Shown in pieces: positions 1 through 38,480 of a DNA stretch of 64,000 bases. How positions within the stretch are numbered: position 1 is the stretch's first letter; every line of letters begins with the position of its first letter. The translations under genes were made by a program, and so were the position numbers. A model generated the notes under the pieces. That model ran no database searches, had not been told where the DNA came from, and worked only from the letters and a program-made list of their open reading frames with translations. Source of the DNA: Chrysemys picta bellii. Lineage: Eukaryota > Chordata > Testudines > Emydidae. The DNA lies in contig NC_088794.1 of the NCBI RefSeq assembly GCF_011386835.1, forward strand, positions 70,690,434 to 70,754,433, given 5' to 3'.

Positions 1-1530
1 GCAGCCTTTGAATCAAGATGCTCATCCGTTACCTTAGACCCTGTTCTGAGCTTTGAACTGCTGGATTTATCCACACCATAAAGCTGTCAGAAAAATAGCT
101 TAATGTATACACATTAATGCAGCCAGAGAAACATCTTCATGCCCAGGAGCCATGAGTATGTGACATTCACTTTTTGAACTCTTCAGTCCTCCTTATGTTA
201 GGAGCCTCTTTGTATTCTGTGCTGTTCTCCCTCCTTCTCTTATGACTCACTGAGGCTGTGCTTCATTTTCCTCCTGTTCCTGGAAAGGATTGTATGTGTG
301 CTAAAGATTAATCTGACTTAATGTGGGAATGCTAAAAGCGTATCACATGTACACAAAAAGATCAGTGATGGTTGCATATTTATTTTTAATTTGCAGCTTG
401 TGTGCTCATACACACCAATTGTGGCAATCTCATCTTGTCTTTCCATTTGAAATGCTCCAAAGGACTAGTAGTTTTGGCTTAGGAGTCACAGTGCTGTGCC
501 CAATGTTATTTAAGAGCTCTCTTCCGCTCTGGACAGCATCCCTTCCCTTTGTCATTTTCATCAGACCATTACTTGTTGCCAGTACTCATTAAGTAGTACA
601 GCAAATAAGTCAAAATGCTTCAGTGCAATGTCATACTCAAACCACAGCAGCCATATCCAGTCAAATGTAGCAAGCAAATAATACAAATATCTGTTTCAAA
701 AGTAACCCAAAGACCAGCGCCTCTGTTGGGAATATGGAAATTAATATGGAAATAAATGAATGTCACAAATGGAAAAGTAACATTCCCTAACTGGAAGTGG
801 ATGCAGAGGGGGAAAACAGATCATTAGTACACCAGTCACAGAATATACAACAGTACCTTCCATTCAAATGAAACTGGAAAGAAACAAAAAGGACCATTAA
901 GCTTCACCGCATGAGAAGGATGTCACACATACTCCAGCATATATCCAGGAGAAGGACATACCAAAATCGTGGGCCCTTGATGTGAAAGAGAACAGCATTC
1001 AAGGCTCATGAGATTATAACCAAGGATGGTCACTAGTTACAATCCCCCTGGTTTCAGCTGCCTTCATTAAATATAAAGGCAGCGCACCGTTCCCCAGATG
1101 CTATTGTCCATTATTATTTGTATTGTGGTAGTGATTACAGGCTCTAATCAGCATCAGGGTCCCATTGTCCTAGGCAAACATATAATGGAAAGATGGACCA
1201 GGTAGAAAACCAACAAACTTCTACTCTGTTGATATATATGTTAGTATTTGAATAAAGCTGTAATCCTTGAATTCCAAAGCTAAATATCCCTCAGATTGTG
1301 GGACATGCAACATCTTATCGAAAAAATGCTTCAGTTCTCTCTTTTTGTAACTTCTGCAATATGCACCGGAGCTCCTAGGGAAAAGCACTCTTTGCTGTCT
1401 AGACATAGTACATTGCAAAATGTGTCTCATCATGCTGTATGTGGTTACAAAATAGATTAGTGAATTGGGTTGCTTTAGGTAAGGATATTGAATGAGCCTA
1501 ATGAATAGTTTTACTGAATGTTGCAACCAT
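1..1530. other. SLC6A5 intron 10, no gene seen
   Basis: This is AT-rich intronic DNA. Around 1105-1190 there is a weak match to the ancient amniote SINE-like stretch that reads 'attatttgtattgtggtag...cccattgtcctag'. The open frames at 323-592 and 1221-1526 have no recognisable domain and look like chance. Confidence 0.6.
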
Positions 1531-1536
1531 TGACTT

Positions 1537-1735
1537 ATATACAGTGTTGTAGCTGTGTCAGCCCCAGGATATTAGAGAGACAAACTGGGTGAGATAATAT
1601 CTTCTATTGGACCAACTTCCATTGTTGAGAGTTACACAGAGCTCTTCCTCGGTTCTGGGAAAGGTACTCAGAGTGGCACAGCTAAATACAAGAGGATCAC
1701 TTTGAATAGTCCCTTAGTTTATCATAAATAGTTAG
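1537..1735 (-). mobile_element. High-copy sauropsid retroelement 3' fragment (possibly Penelope-like)
   Basis: The stretch contains a 'gttgtagctgtgtcagcccc...ggatattagagagacaaactgggtgag...attggaccaactt' string that I recognise as a very common repeat of turtle and crocodile genomes; its sense strand ends in the acacggctac-type terminus, so it lies on minus. Assignment to Penelope-like elements is from memory and uncertain. Confidence 0.55.
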
Positions 1736-1844
1736 CATGTATTCTATCTGTTCAACCTTATATTTAGGGCAAGGTAGGAAATGGTAGAGATGATCCCCAG
1801 AGGGGTGGGAGGATAGGTGCAGTATATGAATCAGAAAGGGGAAT

Positions 1845-3450
1845 GGTTTGTGACTCTCGACCAGCGGGTCAAATCAGCCATTTAGAAGAAGTGACCAACT
1901 ATGATATAACTGTGGAAGATGGCCCGTTCTTAGGGAATCTAGGTTTCTTTCTCAGAAGTTCAGTCAGTCTCTGGATTGATAGTGAACTGGGTGAGACCAC
2001 TGAGCTGCCTATGACTTGCTGTGTGTTCTTCTTGTCACAGGTAGGTAGATGCCAATAGATTGCAAGGTTGCTCAAAGATTCTAGGGAAAGTAGAGGGACA
2101 CATTCCTGTCATGTAGAATATCCAGTAAAGAATGTTGAGATTTTGGTATCTCTCCCAGTGGAAACTCTAGGACCTTTGCAATCCTTTTCAGGAGATCCTG
2201 AAAGGTCTTGAAATCATCCATGTAGGATGGCGGGAGGGAGAGGATAACAGCCTTGTCTAGTGAAGAGGACGATTTGTGAGAAGGTGGAGTCTCCTCCTCT
2301 GCACCTAGCTGTTGCTCTTCTGGGGGTCCTTCCAGTGGAAGGTGACCTGTTACTGATGGCGTTGTTCTTACTGGCCCCCTGCATGACAGCATGCTGTAGA
2401 ACTGGTCACCATATGGGGCCCAAAAGTTCCAATGAGTCCAATGTTATGGGACACAAGGAAAAAGGGACAAGACCCCGTGTTTGCTCTTGGCAGGGTTGCT
2501 GCGTCATTTGTTTGCTGGGGGTGGGAGGTGGGGGTTCTTCCTCAGGATGTACCTCAGGGAGGGAGGCTGGAAGGGCAAGGTGTTGGAATCCTGTGTTGGA
2601 ATCCAGAGGTCAGTGGTGGAGCAAGAGGTGTCAGTACAGGGGGTTTTGTCAATACTGGAGGCCAGTGAGGGACCAGTAAACACATCAGTACCAGAGGTCG
2701 AGCCTTCGGAGAAGGATGTGCTAAAACAAGTGGATAAGTCAGTACTTGGAAATCCCTCATGGTGTCCCTTGACAAATAGGGTTCAGTAGGCCCATGGGGG
2801 GAGAGGGCAGTGACCACATCATACCAGTGGTCAACCCTTCATAGAAGTATGTGGAAGGACTGGAGCCTGTCAGCTTCAAAAAGGGTAAGTCAGTACCGGC
2901 GGACAGTCCTTCTTGGTAGCCCTCAACAGAGGGGATTCTGGCTTTTCCAGGATGCAGAGGTCTTTATGAGAAAAGATCCTGGACAGTACTGGTGAATCTG
3001 GATGCTATTTCTCAGGAATCAACACATTAGGCAGTATAATGGATGGTTCCATGCACATTCTACTGTGGCCTGAAGACGACACCATTGTCAATGGCTTCGA
3101 GACCTTGGTCTTGGAGGACTCCTTAAGCTTACAAGTCTTGGATTCTGGTACTGATACCAATGCCACTTGAGATTGCTTACTGGAAGGTTTCTTGATATGA
3201 AGCATGCTCTTCTTAGGTGGACCCAAGGTCTCGGTACCAGAGGAGGTAGAAGCCTCAGCGTACCCATACCAGGATGCAAGGTTTCCTTTTTCCCCAGGTT
3301 GAGAGGATGACTTCCCTCTTCGAGAACGGGATCTCTTCCTTTTGGATAGTCTGGAAAACTCTGAAGGGCTCCCAAGGTTTGTGCTTAACATAGCTAGAGC
3401 TGGGGCAGTCACCGAAGCATTCTTAACAGCTCAGGCAAAAGTTTTGGGGA
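1845..3450 (-). pseudogene. Degenerate DIRS-like retrotransposon gag relic
   Basis: Minus-strand open pieces at 3005-3412 and 2081-2392 form a broken polypeptide. The first has a basic SR-like tract (LSKRKRSRSRRGKSSSQ) and Ser/Pro-rich sequence; the middle has repeated Gly-Thr-Asp type codons around GTACTGAC; the second has PPSYMDDFKTFQDLLKRIAK and SQHSLLDIL, which resemble the DIRS gag core also found in the LAP2-alpha C-terminal region. Stops and frame changes separate the pieces and the match fades below about 1845. No reverse transcriptase or tyrosine recombinase is left. It sits in intron 10, in the same orientation as the host gene. An unrelated low-complexity basic protein is the alternative. 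Confidence 0.45.
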
Positions 3451-5103
3451 TAAAGGGGTGGCCCTTGAACCATGCAGGCCACAGCTACCAAGGGCCAAGC
3501 TGAAACTGAGGCCCCACCCAGGCAAAAAAAGAATGGGGGGAAGAAGTCCCACCAAAAGCACAAAAGTTGTGCTAAATAAGAAAAAGGAAACGAGAAAGCT
3601 GTATAGCTACCAAGCGGACACTGCAACACTCCCTCTCAAGCCACAGGCAATTGAGAAGAAACTGGAGCAGCGACACATCCCTCCCTCCCTATATATCCTT
3701 GTTCTGCAGCAAGATGATCCATAAGGTGCAGGTGAAGACCCACAGAAACTGCTGACAAAAATCTCTGATCAGAAATGTACAGGCACATGCACATCCTGAT
3801 GTGGAACACCCACAGACACAGTAAGTTGAAGGAGAATAGCATTTATCCCTCTGTGAGGCTATTATAAGCTCCTCTCAACTTTTTTTCTCTGTCCTGGCCA
3901 ATAAAGCTCTTACCCTCCTACCTCCCATCCCATCCCATCTACAATCACAGACAAAGCACCAGTTCACCTGTCACTTGTACTCACTCCATATTCACACACA
4001 CAGACACACACACCCCTCTGTCAATCCAATCCATACCACTTCCAATTTATGACCACCCCACTCCATTAGCCAGCCCTGCTCACAAATCTCTCCCTGGTTC
4101 CACATTTCAGAACCTCACGTTCCCAGCTTCTGAACTGACCCCCCTAGATTAAAGCCCCCCTCCCTCACATCTCACCACCATATCAGCAACCCCTTTTAAC
4201 TGTTACTGGATCTGGGAAGTGCTTAACATGCACCACATCAACACAAGTCCCAGACCCTGGAAATAAAATCTCTAAAAAGCAAGCCAGGTGATTGAAAGAT
4301 GCATATTTGTAATATCACCTGGAGAAAACCCCCTCTGCTAGGCAACTTTCCCTACTTTCCTGCCTCCTGGGTTGTAAGCAGCCAATTTGAGCTGCTGCAG
4401 GAAGCCAACAGAGCTCTCCTCCATCCCCTTAGGACTCCCCTGCCCCCCCCAACACACACACACCCCAATCTCACAGGAGAGGAGTAGGGAGCGGAAAGAG
4501 TCCAGCAGCTCTGCTCCTTCCTTGCTCCTCCCTTCCTGTGATCAATGGGATGGCTACTTGGGCCTCCCTCCCTGCAACATCCATCCTGGGAAGGAGGAGA
4601 GGGGACCCTGTTGCAGCCCTCCCAAGCATCAAGGGTGAGGAACCCCAGCAGCTACCTGAGAAGAAGAGGTGAAACCGCAGGGGAAGGGTGCAGAATTGAC
4701 GGAGGGAGGAGGCAAATGTGCAAGTGATGCTAGACACCCTGCCCACCTCCCCCCACACACACACACACTTTCTTCAATCTACTTTAAGCACTGGGTCTGG
4801 GGGAGCAGAAGCAGCAGCAGTGGGGGACAGACTGTGTCTGCTTAGAGTATATATAAATTTCTGTATGCTAATCTGAATTAGTCCTGCCGGGGGCCTGAAA
4901 CCCACAGTCTTGCTTTGTTCTGCTGCCTATACTGCAAGAGGTCCTGGTATGGCAACTGGGCTCCTCCAGCGCACACTGCAGCCATGCTCCCCTATTCCAA
5001 CTGATGCATGTTTGCAGTGCAATAACAATACAGTTAAAGACAGATCATTGAATACATTCATACACATTTTGGAAGCCAATCTAAGCAGGGGGGAATACTG
5101 TAC
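3451..5103. other. SLC6A5 intron 10, C- and CA-rich, no gene seen
   Basis: The stretch is pyrimidine-rich on the plus strand with short CA runs at about 3995-4013, 4448-4464 and 4749-4768 and C runs next to them. Short open frames here are compositional. No exon with GlyT2 similarity is found. Confidence 0.6.
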
Positions 5104-30329
<25,226 letters not shown>

Positions 30330-30620
30330 GTCTTAAATAGTAACAGATTGAACGGGTGGAGGTAAAAACAGCAGTACAGGCGATTGATAGACTGAATTTT
30401 GCTCAGCCAAGAGCAAAGCTTTCTATAGCTCCTTGGGAAAGATTGGGTTTGCGTCAGTGCAGAGCAAGGTGCCCTTCGTTTGACATTTTCTTGATAATAA
30501 GAGTTTGATAAATCATTACCCTTGGATTCAGATTTTAAAGGGACAAGAAGAAGCCAGAGCGCCGGCTAGCTGTCACTCAGATAGGAGTGGGATTGCGTGT
30601 TCAGTGTGATTCATATGGGA
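30330..30620 (-). promoter_or_regulatory. Probable SLC6A5 5' UTR and proximal promoter
   Basis: This is the sequence directly upstream of the initiator ATG on the minus strand, where the non-coding part of exon 1 must lie. I see no clear TATA box at a convincing distance and no CpG island. The transcription start is not resolvable here; the block is defined only by position next to exon 1. Confidence 0.4.
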
Positions 30621-33540
30621 CTGACTACTAAACCAAACCCAGCAAGAGCACTGGCAAGAGCAGAACTTTCTTGCTGGTAATTAGGAGGAACATGTGAGAA
30701 ACACGTCGTATTGCACCCATAGCAGAAGAGTCAACAGGAGAAGCCTTTCATTTCTCTCTCTCTCTCTCTCTCGTTATTGTTTTTGATTCAACATTCGATA
30801 TTCCTTGTCCCTGGATCTCTGCATCTGACAATGATTCCAACGATAAAACCTTGTTCATCATATAATTCCTCCACCTAACTTTACACCATTAGACAATAAC
30901 ATTTTAACGCGTTTATTACTCCTGCAGCTCCCGGGGGGAAAGCCCTACCTAAACAAATCGAAGCGGAATCACCCCACAAAGTTAATCATCTCAGTAAAGA
31001 AATATTTCTTTCCATCAATACCCCCTTCACTGCAGTTGGGCGGGGGAGGGAATGCAACGTTCAGTGCAGTTTTAGATGTTGTCCTTTACAAGCAAGACGA
31101 AAACTCTTTAGAAATCAAGATATTAAGTTGGCGATAGAATTGATTTTCCAGTGAAGGAATCCATCGATGCATTTAATAATCACTTGTAAGTCGGTGCTAT
31201 GGGAGGCTGCTTACTGCATTTGAGCACAACGTGTCATTGCTTTGAAAGTAAGTAATCATAACATCTACTTTTGACAAATCTCGATGTGCCTTATACAACA
31301 CTCTCTCTGTCTTTCCATTTAAAAGTATATGCCCTCTGTTTCTTCCCAACCCCTCCACACATTATGTTATATCCAAGTGTAGTCAATCCGTAGTGTATGC
31401 CTGTTATTAATCGGGAACAAATATAACATTAAATTAAAATAATTTTAAAAAAATCTACTGCTACATCCCTTCTCTTATAGAAGACTAGCCCGGATTTCAA
31501 TAGAAAAACTAATCCTTAACACACATTATTTCCAAACTACCTACTGCCTTGTGCCATAATTAGTCGTAGGTCCTAGTCAGGTGATTTAAGAGCTCTGCTC
31601 CCCTGCAGCCAGCTCTGCCCAGGAGACTCAGGCAGCAGCCCAGCACTATACATGTAGCTGCAAGGACTGCCCATCACAATCATAACTCAACACGGGTCTT
31701 TGAATTACACCTTCTCACTGCAGCCATAGGCAGAAATTCATCTGCAGGACTAATATATAAAAAGCACCACAAGGTGAGGGAGGTTGGGGCTAGCAACTAA
31801 GAACAGCAAATATCATTTTTCTTGGAAATTTTTATCACAGTCCCAAACTTTCAAATTAAACACTCAGAATTTTAAAGCAGAGCTTAATCTTCCTTCTGCT
31901 GTTGTTTAAAACATATTGAAACTCAAACGACATACTTAATTTTTAAATATTTGTATGTAACATCCTCCCAGTTATGTTTATTCGAAAATAGTGGGAAGTG
32001 TGGGTAGAATCTACTTTTATTTTCTTTTAGCAGTACATCAGCAGCTTTCAGTATTTCTTTATCAGTATATATATTTAACTGCAGAACAGCCTGTTCAGAG
32101 GCAGGGAACTGATGATGGTCGTTAGTTCAGTTACCTTTCCCCCTCCGATTATAGTAATACCTTTACATTCAAAGACTAAATTAAAAGCGACAAGCCAGCG
32201 ATCCAAGGAGTATTTTTGGTTAGAAAGAATTGAGTGCCTTTTCCACATACCCACGGATTTCCAGAAACAGGGTTGATTTGTTTTGCTTTTTAAAAGGACA
32301 GGATTTGAATGGTCAATTCCAATTTCTGAAATATTCTTAATCTTTTCTATTTCATCAGCTGTGAGGTGCTAACTAAACGTTTGACTTCTCGGACGGGAAA
32401 CTGTCCCTTTGTTTCTCAGTTATACGAAAACAAGACGCGGGAAGAAAACTAGTTCGATTTAGAAAGTTGTTAGGGGGAAAAAGGTATGTTGGAGACATTA
32501 TAGAACAAAGAATTTCCTCAGTCAGGAAGGTTCTAATAGAATTAAGTAATTAATAGTTTACTGGGTGATAGTTACAAAACGAAAAATGAGGGGGGAACAC
32601 CCGAAAAGAAATACAGCTTTGAGTTCTTCATACAACTTTTCCTTTTCCTCAAAATATCAATTACTGACTTTCCTAGCAAACCCAATTAGAGCCCGTAAAA
32701 ATAAAACGCGCTCAGAATCCTAATTAATTGGAATTTTTCTTTCCCTGCACACAGATCCAAAAGGCTGACTCGAAGTTGTCTTTAGTTTAAGCTAAAAGGC
32801 GCACTCTAATTTCTATGCTGTGGCTTTCAGTAAACCCAAGGAATGCAAAACGCTACCTATAATAAAGACCAGCTAGTAGAGCCTAGGCATAAGTCTATGC
32901 CGTTTAGTTGAGTTTGTGTCATGTGCCTGTTTTTTTCTTCTATGCCAACTTCCACAACCCACCATGAACGTGAATTTCCTACTAGTTTCTGGGATAGGAA
33001 GAGTTAAGGTTGGGTAGAAAGTCTCTAGTGCAGAATTTTACAAATGTTGCTGAGCTGGGCGAGTGCGTGACTACCGGGTCATCTTCACAAGAGTGGGCAT
33101 CAAGCATCAGCATTTACGTACTATTCTCGTTTGGGTTCAAAATAGCTAGAACTCGTGAGTACTAAAGCTCCCCTCACCCACGTCCATGCGCAATTCCCCT
33201 CTTCATCAGTTACGCTTTAACAATATCCTCGGCTTTTTTCGGAGATGGGGGACGGGGAGCAGGAAGGGTAACTGTATGGACCGTTTCCTTGGGGTACCCC
33301 TCCAGGTTTCCTCTGTACAGGCTGGTGAGAGCCGTTATAACACCAGATCGGACATGCAGCGATTCTTCCTTACTGTACAGAGTCCCCCCCAGAAGGACCG
33401 CAGCCTGACACGGAGGCTGAGCGGGGAGATTTAGGGACTGGCGCACCCATGACTCAGAATAATGCGGTTCAAGTTGGGCAGTTTAAAGTTTTAAGCGCAG
33501 AGTGTATTTCCTCCCCCTCTTAAGCATTGCACCGAATCCA
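30620..33540. other. 5' flank of SLC6A5, no gene seen
   Basis: Non-coding sequence without recognised high-copy repeats apart from a short CT run at 30753-30772. The low repeat content beside the promoter would fit regulatory DNA but no specific site is established. Confidence 0.5.
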
Positions 33541-33870
33541 TCAAACAAACACACGCCAAAGGAGTAAGGTAGCCCCGCCCCTGCGCCATCCTGCTGAACA
33601 CCGTGGGCCTAGAGACTGGAGAGCAGGGCTAGGAAACCCTGCATGTCAACCAATTTCTGCCCTACGCGCTGAGTTATGAACTCCCTGGCCATATAAGGGG
33701 TGAATGGATCCGTTTCCCTGTGGTCGTCTGGGTGCTTAAAACTCCCTCTGCTCTCTGGGGGCGTGTGTGTATGCGGCTGGTGCACAGATCGGCATGTGGT
33801 GCATAGCTCGCCGTGTGCATAGACCTGTGTGTACTTGCCCCTCACTCGCTCGCTGTGTCAGTCAGTACCC
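33540..33870. promoter_or_regulatory. GC/CpG-richer block with GC box and CArG box
   Basis: It holds a GC box (CCCCGCCCC near 33573), a perfect CArG box CCATATAAGG at about 33689-33698 (serum response factor type), and more CG dinucleotides than its surroundings (ctcgctcgctg, atagctcgccgtg). It lies about 3.3 kb upstream of the SLC6A5 ATG. It could be an enhancer or an alternative upstream promoter; function is inferred only. Confidence 0.3.
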
Positions 33871-34192
33871 GCAGTCTTTTAAAAAAAGAAAACACGTCCT
33901 CCTGGAGCTATTCCCCGTTCCGGCCGCCTGTTTGGAGTGATAATCGCTTCCCTACACTGAAGCAGAACTGCCTGTAAATCCGCATCCATCACTGCAGCAG
34001 ACATTCCGATTGAATTAACAAGTCACTACAGTCTTAATTACTTTGTCAACGATGAAAAATAGTAATTGATCTTGTCCTCGATCGCTTCGCTTCCCTCTGC
34101 TCCCTCCTCACAGATAAGCAAATAAATACAAAAAACAGGGATCCTTTGGAAATGTAAGCTTAAGCTTCCAGATAATGAAACCGCATGAGGAG

Positions 34193-34194
34193 GT

Positions 34195-34270
<76 letters not shown>
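34193..34270. repeat. (TC)n microsatellite with central CA run
   Basis: About 78 bases of TC repeats on plus are interrupted by 'cacacacac' near the middle. The Arg/Glu-alternating frames read from it on minus are artefacts. Confidence 0.97.
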
Positions 34271-34272
<2 letters not shown>

Positions 34273-34299
34273 CTTCCTTGGGATAGTTTGGCTAGGAGG

Positions 34300-37200
34300 A
34301 GGGAGAAAAGCAAAGAGGAAAGATTTTGAATATGTGTAAATGTGTATATGACAATTATATACATATATATTAATTAAAAACACCACTAGATAACCTCCCC
34401 CTCCTCCTTGAGAACAGATATAAGTGTGGGTTTATATGGATATTGGCAGGCCCCATCTGTACAAGAAGAAAGCTGATATTTCATTTAAAAATATATCCAC
34501 CACTACTCAAACACATCTAAAAACATACAGATATTTAAAATAAAGTGAGTTCCGGTTTCCAAGCCAAACATCCCTGTCTCACTTCCCCTAACTTCCTGAT
34601 TCTGGCTGAACTTTTCCATTATTGATCTTAGCTTAAAGGTTGTGTTGTTGTTTGGGGGGGTGGATGGGTGCCTGGAAAGCTTGAGCAAAATTGATTGGGC
34701 TTGTGTGGTACGTGAGCAGGAAAACACACCACACCAGATACACAATTCCCTATCACCATTTACCCACTTTTCATACAACTGGCAGCTGACATTTTTGCAA
34801 CCCACGTAAACCACAAGATTGACTAATGTTAGAAACTTAAAACTTGGCTTTGTTTTATAGTTCTCAGTGAAAAAGAAAACCAGTTGAAGTCTGAAGAAAA
34901 TCAAATGTTTTTTTTTTCTCCTCTACTCTTTTTTGGCACCTCTGCAGAACAGAGCTATTCAGCAGGTTCAGAGAAAGCAGCCTGAGTTAATGAATCTACA
35001 TCCATTTACGTTGTTTTCTCTTTTTTCTACTTTTCAACTAAAGGGCAAAAGTTGTCTTCAATGCAATGTTTGGGATGAGAAATCATTTCAAACACCACAG
35101 TAAATTCTGACAGTGAAAGGTTTTTAAGTTAGAATCATGTGCATATTTTACCATTTCCTTCGTTAAAATTAGAGCAAATATAATTTGTTATTAAACGTAT
35201 GTAATGATATATAAAAGATGTACAACCTGACTAGGTTAACACTGCACTTTAGAATTTGTTATCTTGTAGGTGCTTGATTGCTCAATCTTCATATTGCATT
35301 TAAGGGGAGTTTTGTAGGGATGACTTACAGAAGTATTTTTTAAATTTAATTTTTAGATTTTTAAGAATGTTCACTTCCACATAGTGCAAGGCACAAGATT
35401 ACATGTGCATATGTACATTTGCTTCATTAGAGTAAACATGTATACACATACACAGGCATAGATACATGGGGATAGGTAGTAGTGTGAGGTCTTACTGGTG
35501 GCTATATTATTCACATTACTTGAGTGAGTTATGTGGGTCAACTTAAATGAGTATCAGCAGCAAACCTGGGACATTCCTCTCTCCAATTTTAAAAAGTTCC
35601 TACATCTAGCTCTGCAAGGTTGCAAGATGTCAGACCTTAAACGTGTCATTGGTCTGAAAAAAAATTCTGCCCATTCTGGGCCTTGGGCCAACAACATTTT
35701 GTTATTCCACATTAGGAGAAATTCCACATTTGGAGAAAACGCAAGTGAACATACAGGCTAATTTTTATATAAAAGAGAATGAATACAGGCGAGAACTTGT
35801 ATTTAAACCCAAAAATAGAAAACATGCAGCAATGTGTTAATTATCTTTCATCTCCCACTGACAATTCTAATAGCAAGACTATAGATTTATACATTTCTGG
35901 ATTCAGCAAGGTTTAAAAACCTGTTTATGGGTTAGATCCAGCAAGTTGCTCAGCACATCCTGTCCTTCATAGTCCAGTCCCACTGCTCCTCTCCTCTCAA
36001 GATCCAGACCTACATGAATCCTAAGTTATCTGAACAGCGTGATTGTCCACAAAAAGTCTGGGCCCCTTTAAAGTGGAAGCCTCTCCTTAACAGGCTCTGT
36101 GATATTTTACTACTCTCAGTACAGATAATTACACTCTGATAATGAAGAGTCTGGTAAATCGTTAAAGCATTAATTACGTGTGCTTTTTCTTCTGTGAAAT
36201 GCCTCATGCTTATCATGCTTTTTACTAATCAGACTGGACACTTTTTGGATTACCTGTCTTCATTTACTTTAACCTGAGTAACTCAGTGGCAGGTACTTGC
36301 ACATTCAGAGAACTGGCAAATTCAGGAGTCCTCACTGTAAAAAGACCCAGTGCCAGTGAAATTTAACTCCTTCAGGGGAAGCCACAAGAAATAATGAAAT
36401 TCGAGTGATGGGGGATCAGGTGGAAGCATCTGGAAGAGATTTCTGCACCATTGGTCAGGCACTCATGCTCTTAACAGCTATTTAACCCATAGTTACATGT
36501 TTTTTCATTTGACCAGACATTTCCCCTGACCACAGAGGAATTTCCATAACTGGTACAACATAAAATTGGATCGGAGTCTCTGGCTTACTATGGGAAAATG
36601 TTACAAAGTAAGAAATCAGACAGACAGGACATATTTAATGAGAGATACCATTTAATTATAAATAGAGCATATCCAGTGCTTCAAGTCCATTCCATTGTTA
36701 TTAGGAGCCCAGTCCACATCCACTGAAGTCAATTAAAGTTTTTCCATTAATTTCAGTGGGCACCGGATCCAGCCTTAGCACTATTCCAATCATCATAATA
36801 AAACCTTTCCCTCCAGTCCACAACCATGAAGAGTCTAGTGGTCAGGAGTTCAGAGAGAAGGCAATAGAAGTATCTGCTTCTGAAGCTGCAAGGAAGTGAG
36901 TTTTCCAGGACAGATGGGCTGTGGGGGTATCATGCGTACATTCTGGAAACACTGCATCATCATTCAGGCAGGTTTCAATGAATAACCAGCATATTTTAAT
37001 ACCTTTACAGGGTGTCAGTCATTTTTGATAGTGTAGACTTTCATCTGTAGCAATGTAAAATGGTGGCATACAGATCCATCAGGGCACTATGGGGCTTATC
37101 CAGCTTCTGCTGAAGATAATGGCAATCGTTCCCTATTTTTAATTCCAACAAGACCAGAATCAGGCCATATAACCATAACTACTTATGTATTTCTTAATGC

Positions 37201-38480
37201 ACCTCCCTGAAAGTATTTTGGGTCTTTAAAATTCAGCTGTACACAACAAAAGCTCCTTTTTCTTCCTTCTGTCATCTCCTCTGACAAAAGTATAAGTTTA
37301 TTTTAAATCAAAGAGGGTTTCACTCTCGACTTTTAGGCTTTACCAATTTGTCATTTCCAAGGTATATTAGCGTACTGGACCAGCACTATAGCATATAGTG
37401 ATGGTGACTAACAATCTAATACTAGTTTATGAATAAATGAGCAGAGAATAGCTAAAGTGTAGAAGCATTCCAGCCTCACGTCCTTTACTGTGGGCAATGG
37501 GCATAGGTGGTAGAGTCCAGCTACACCAGCTGCAGACTATCCCATGGTGGGGGAATCCTAGATGCTTTAGGGATCCATTGCACTCTCACAATATTTCAAA
37601 GGGGGTGGATCACAGCAGAGATCACTCTGGATCACTCTGGCTCATAACTTCCACACATGCAGAGCTGTAGTACCAAACGGGCAAAATATACCAGCAAAAG
37701 TTCACTTTGATCAATATATGCAAAAGCTGAAAAACTGAAGCCAGACTACTTGTATCAGGAACATTCTCAGACTGGGTTTCTTTCTGTGTGCGCCAGTGAT
37801 TTCTTGATCTGTTTAAAGCTTGAATGGCAGTAATACTGAGAGGGGAAGAGTGTGGATGGAGATCACCAAAGATCATACTTTAACAGACTCTCCCAAATAA
37901 ATTTGAATTTAATCTTTAACCCTGGACTAATAAAACATCAATAATATCTCTTAGAATTTACAGAGCACCTTTAATCCCAGATTTCCTGCGTGACCTTGGG
38001 CAAGTCATTTAATCTCTGTGTTTTAGTTCCCCATATGTAAAATGGGACTAATTTTAATCTCTGTGTTTTTAATTGTAAATTTAGGGGAATAAGCTATACA
38101 GGTGTAAGGCATCCTCATACTGGCATCCATATTAAGACCTGCACCAATTTAATTTCCTCTATTCAAAAAATAAAAATCACACTGCTATCTGAAGTAGTTA
38201 AATCAGTACAAAAACTGTATGTGGACCAGGCCTTACTGTGCATTTTCACAGTCCCTAGTACAATGGAATCCTAATCTCTGTTGTGACCTTGAGGCACTGC
38301 ACTACTAGCCCAAGGTATGTGATGAAAGAGAGAGATTTACTGTCCAAGGAGAAGGTAATAAACTCTAGGGACTTGTCTACACAGGAAAGTTATACAGGTA
38401 TAAGCTAAGGTGTGAATTTAAACTGATATAGGTTATCAGCATAACCCCAATGGCATGACTAAATTCATAACATAACTCAA
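34300..38480. other. Intergenic, upstream of SLC6A5
   Basis: No gene recognised. Contains a MIR-like piece (37955-38060, 'tgaccttgggcaagtcattt'), a palindromic-repeat copy at 36705-36775, and 'ggaccaggcctta' / 'gggacttgtctacac' ends of TIR elements at 38090-38460. Confidence 0.55.
37955..38060 (+). repeat. MIR-like SINE fragment
   Basis: 'gtgaccttgggcaagtcatt' followed by 'taatctctgtgttttagttcc' and 'tgtaaaatgggactaa' match the MIR core in order. Confidence 0.7.

Noticed and set aside
1221..1526. 101-codon minus-strand open frame
   Set aside because: No recognised domain, next to a repeat, and its length is expected by chance in AT-rich DNA.
2260..2789. Plus-strand Gly/Cys-rich open frames
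   Set aside because: Antisense readings of the DIRS-like gag relic on minus.
1..5103. SLC6A5 exon 11 (expected to begin PGIAFVVYPEA)
   Set aside because: No minus-strand stretch with that similarity and an acceptor was found; the exon must lie outside the window.
34038..34386. Arg/Glu-alternating open frames on minus
   Set aside because: Direct translation of the (TC)n microsatellite.
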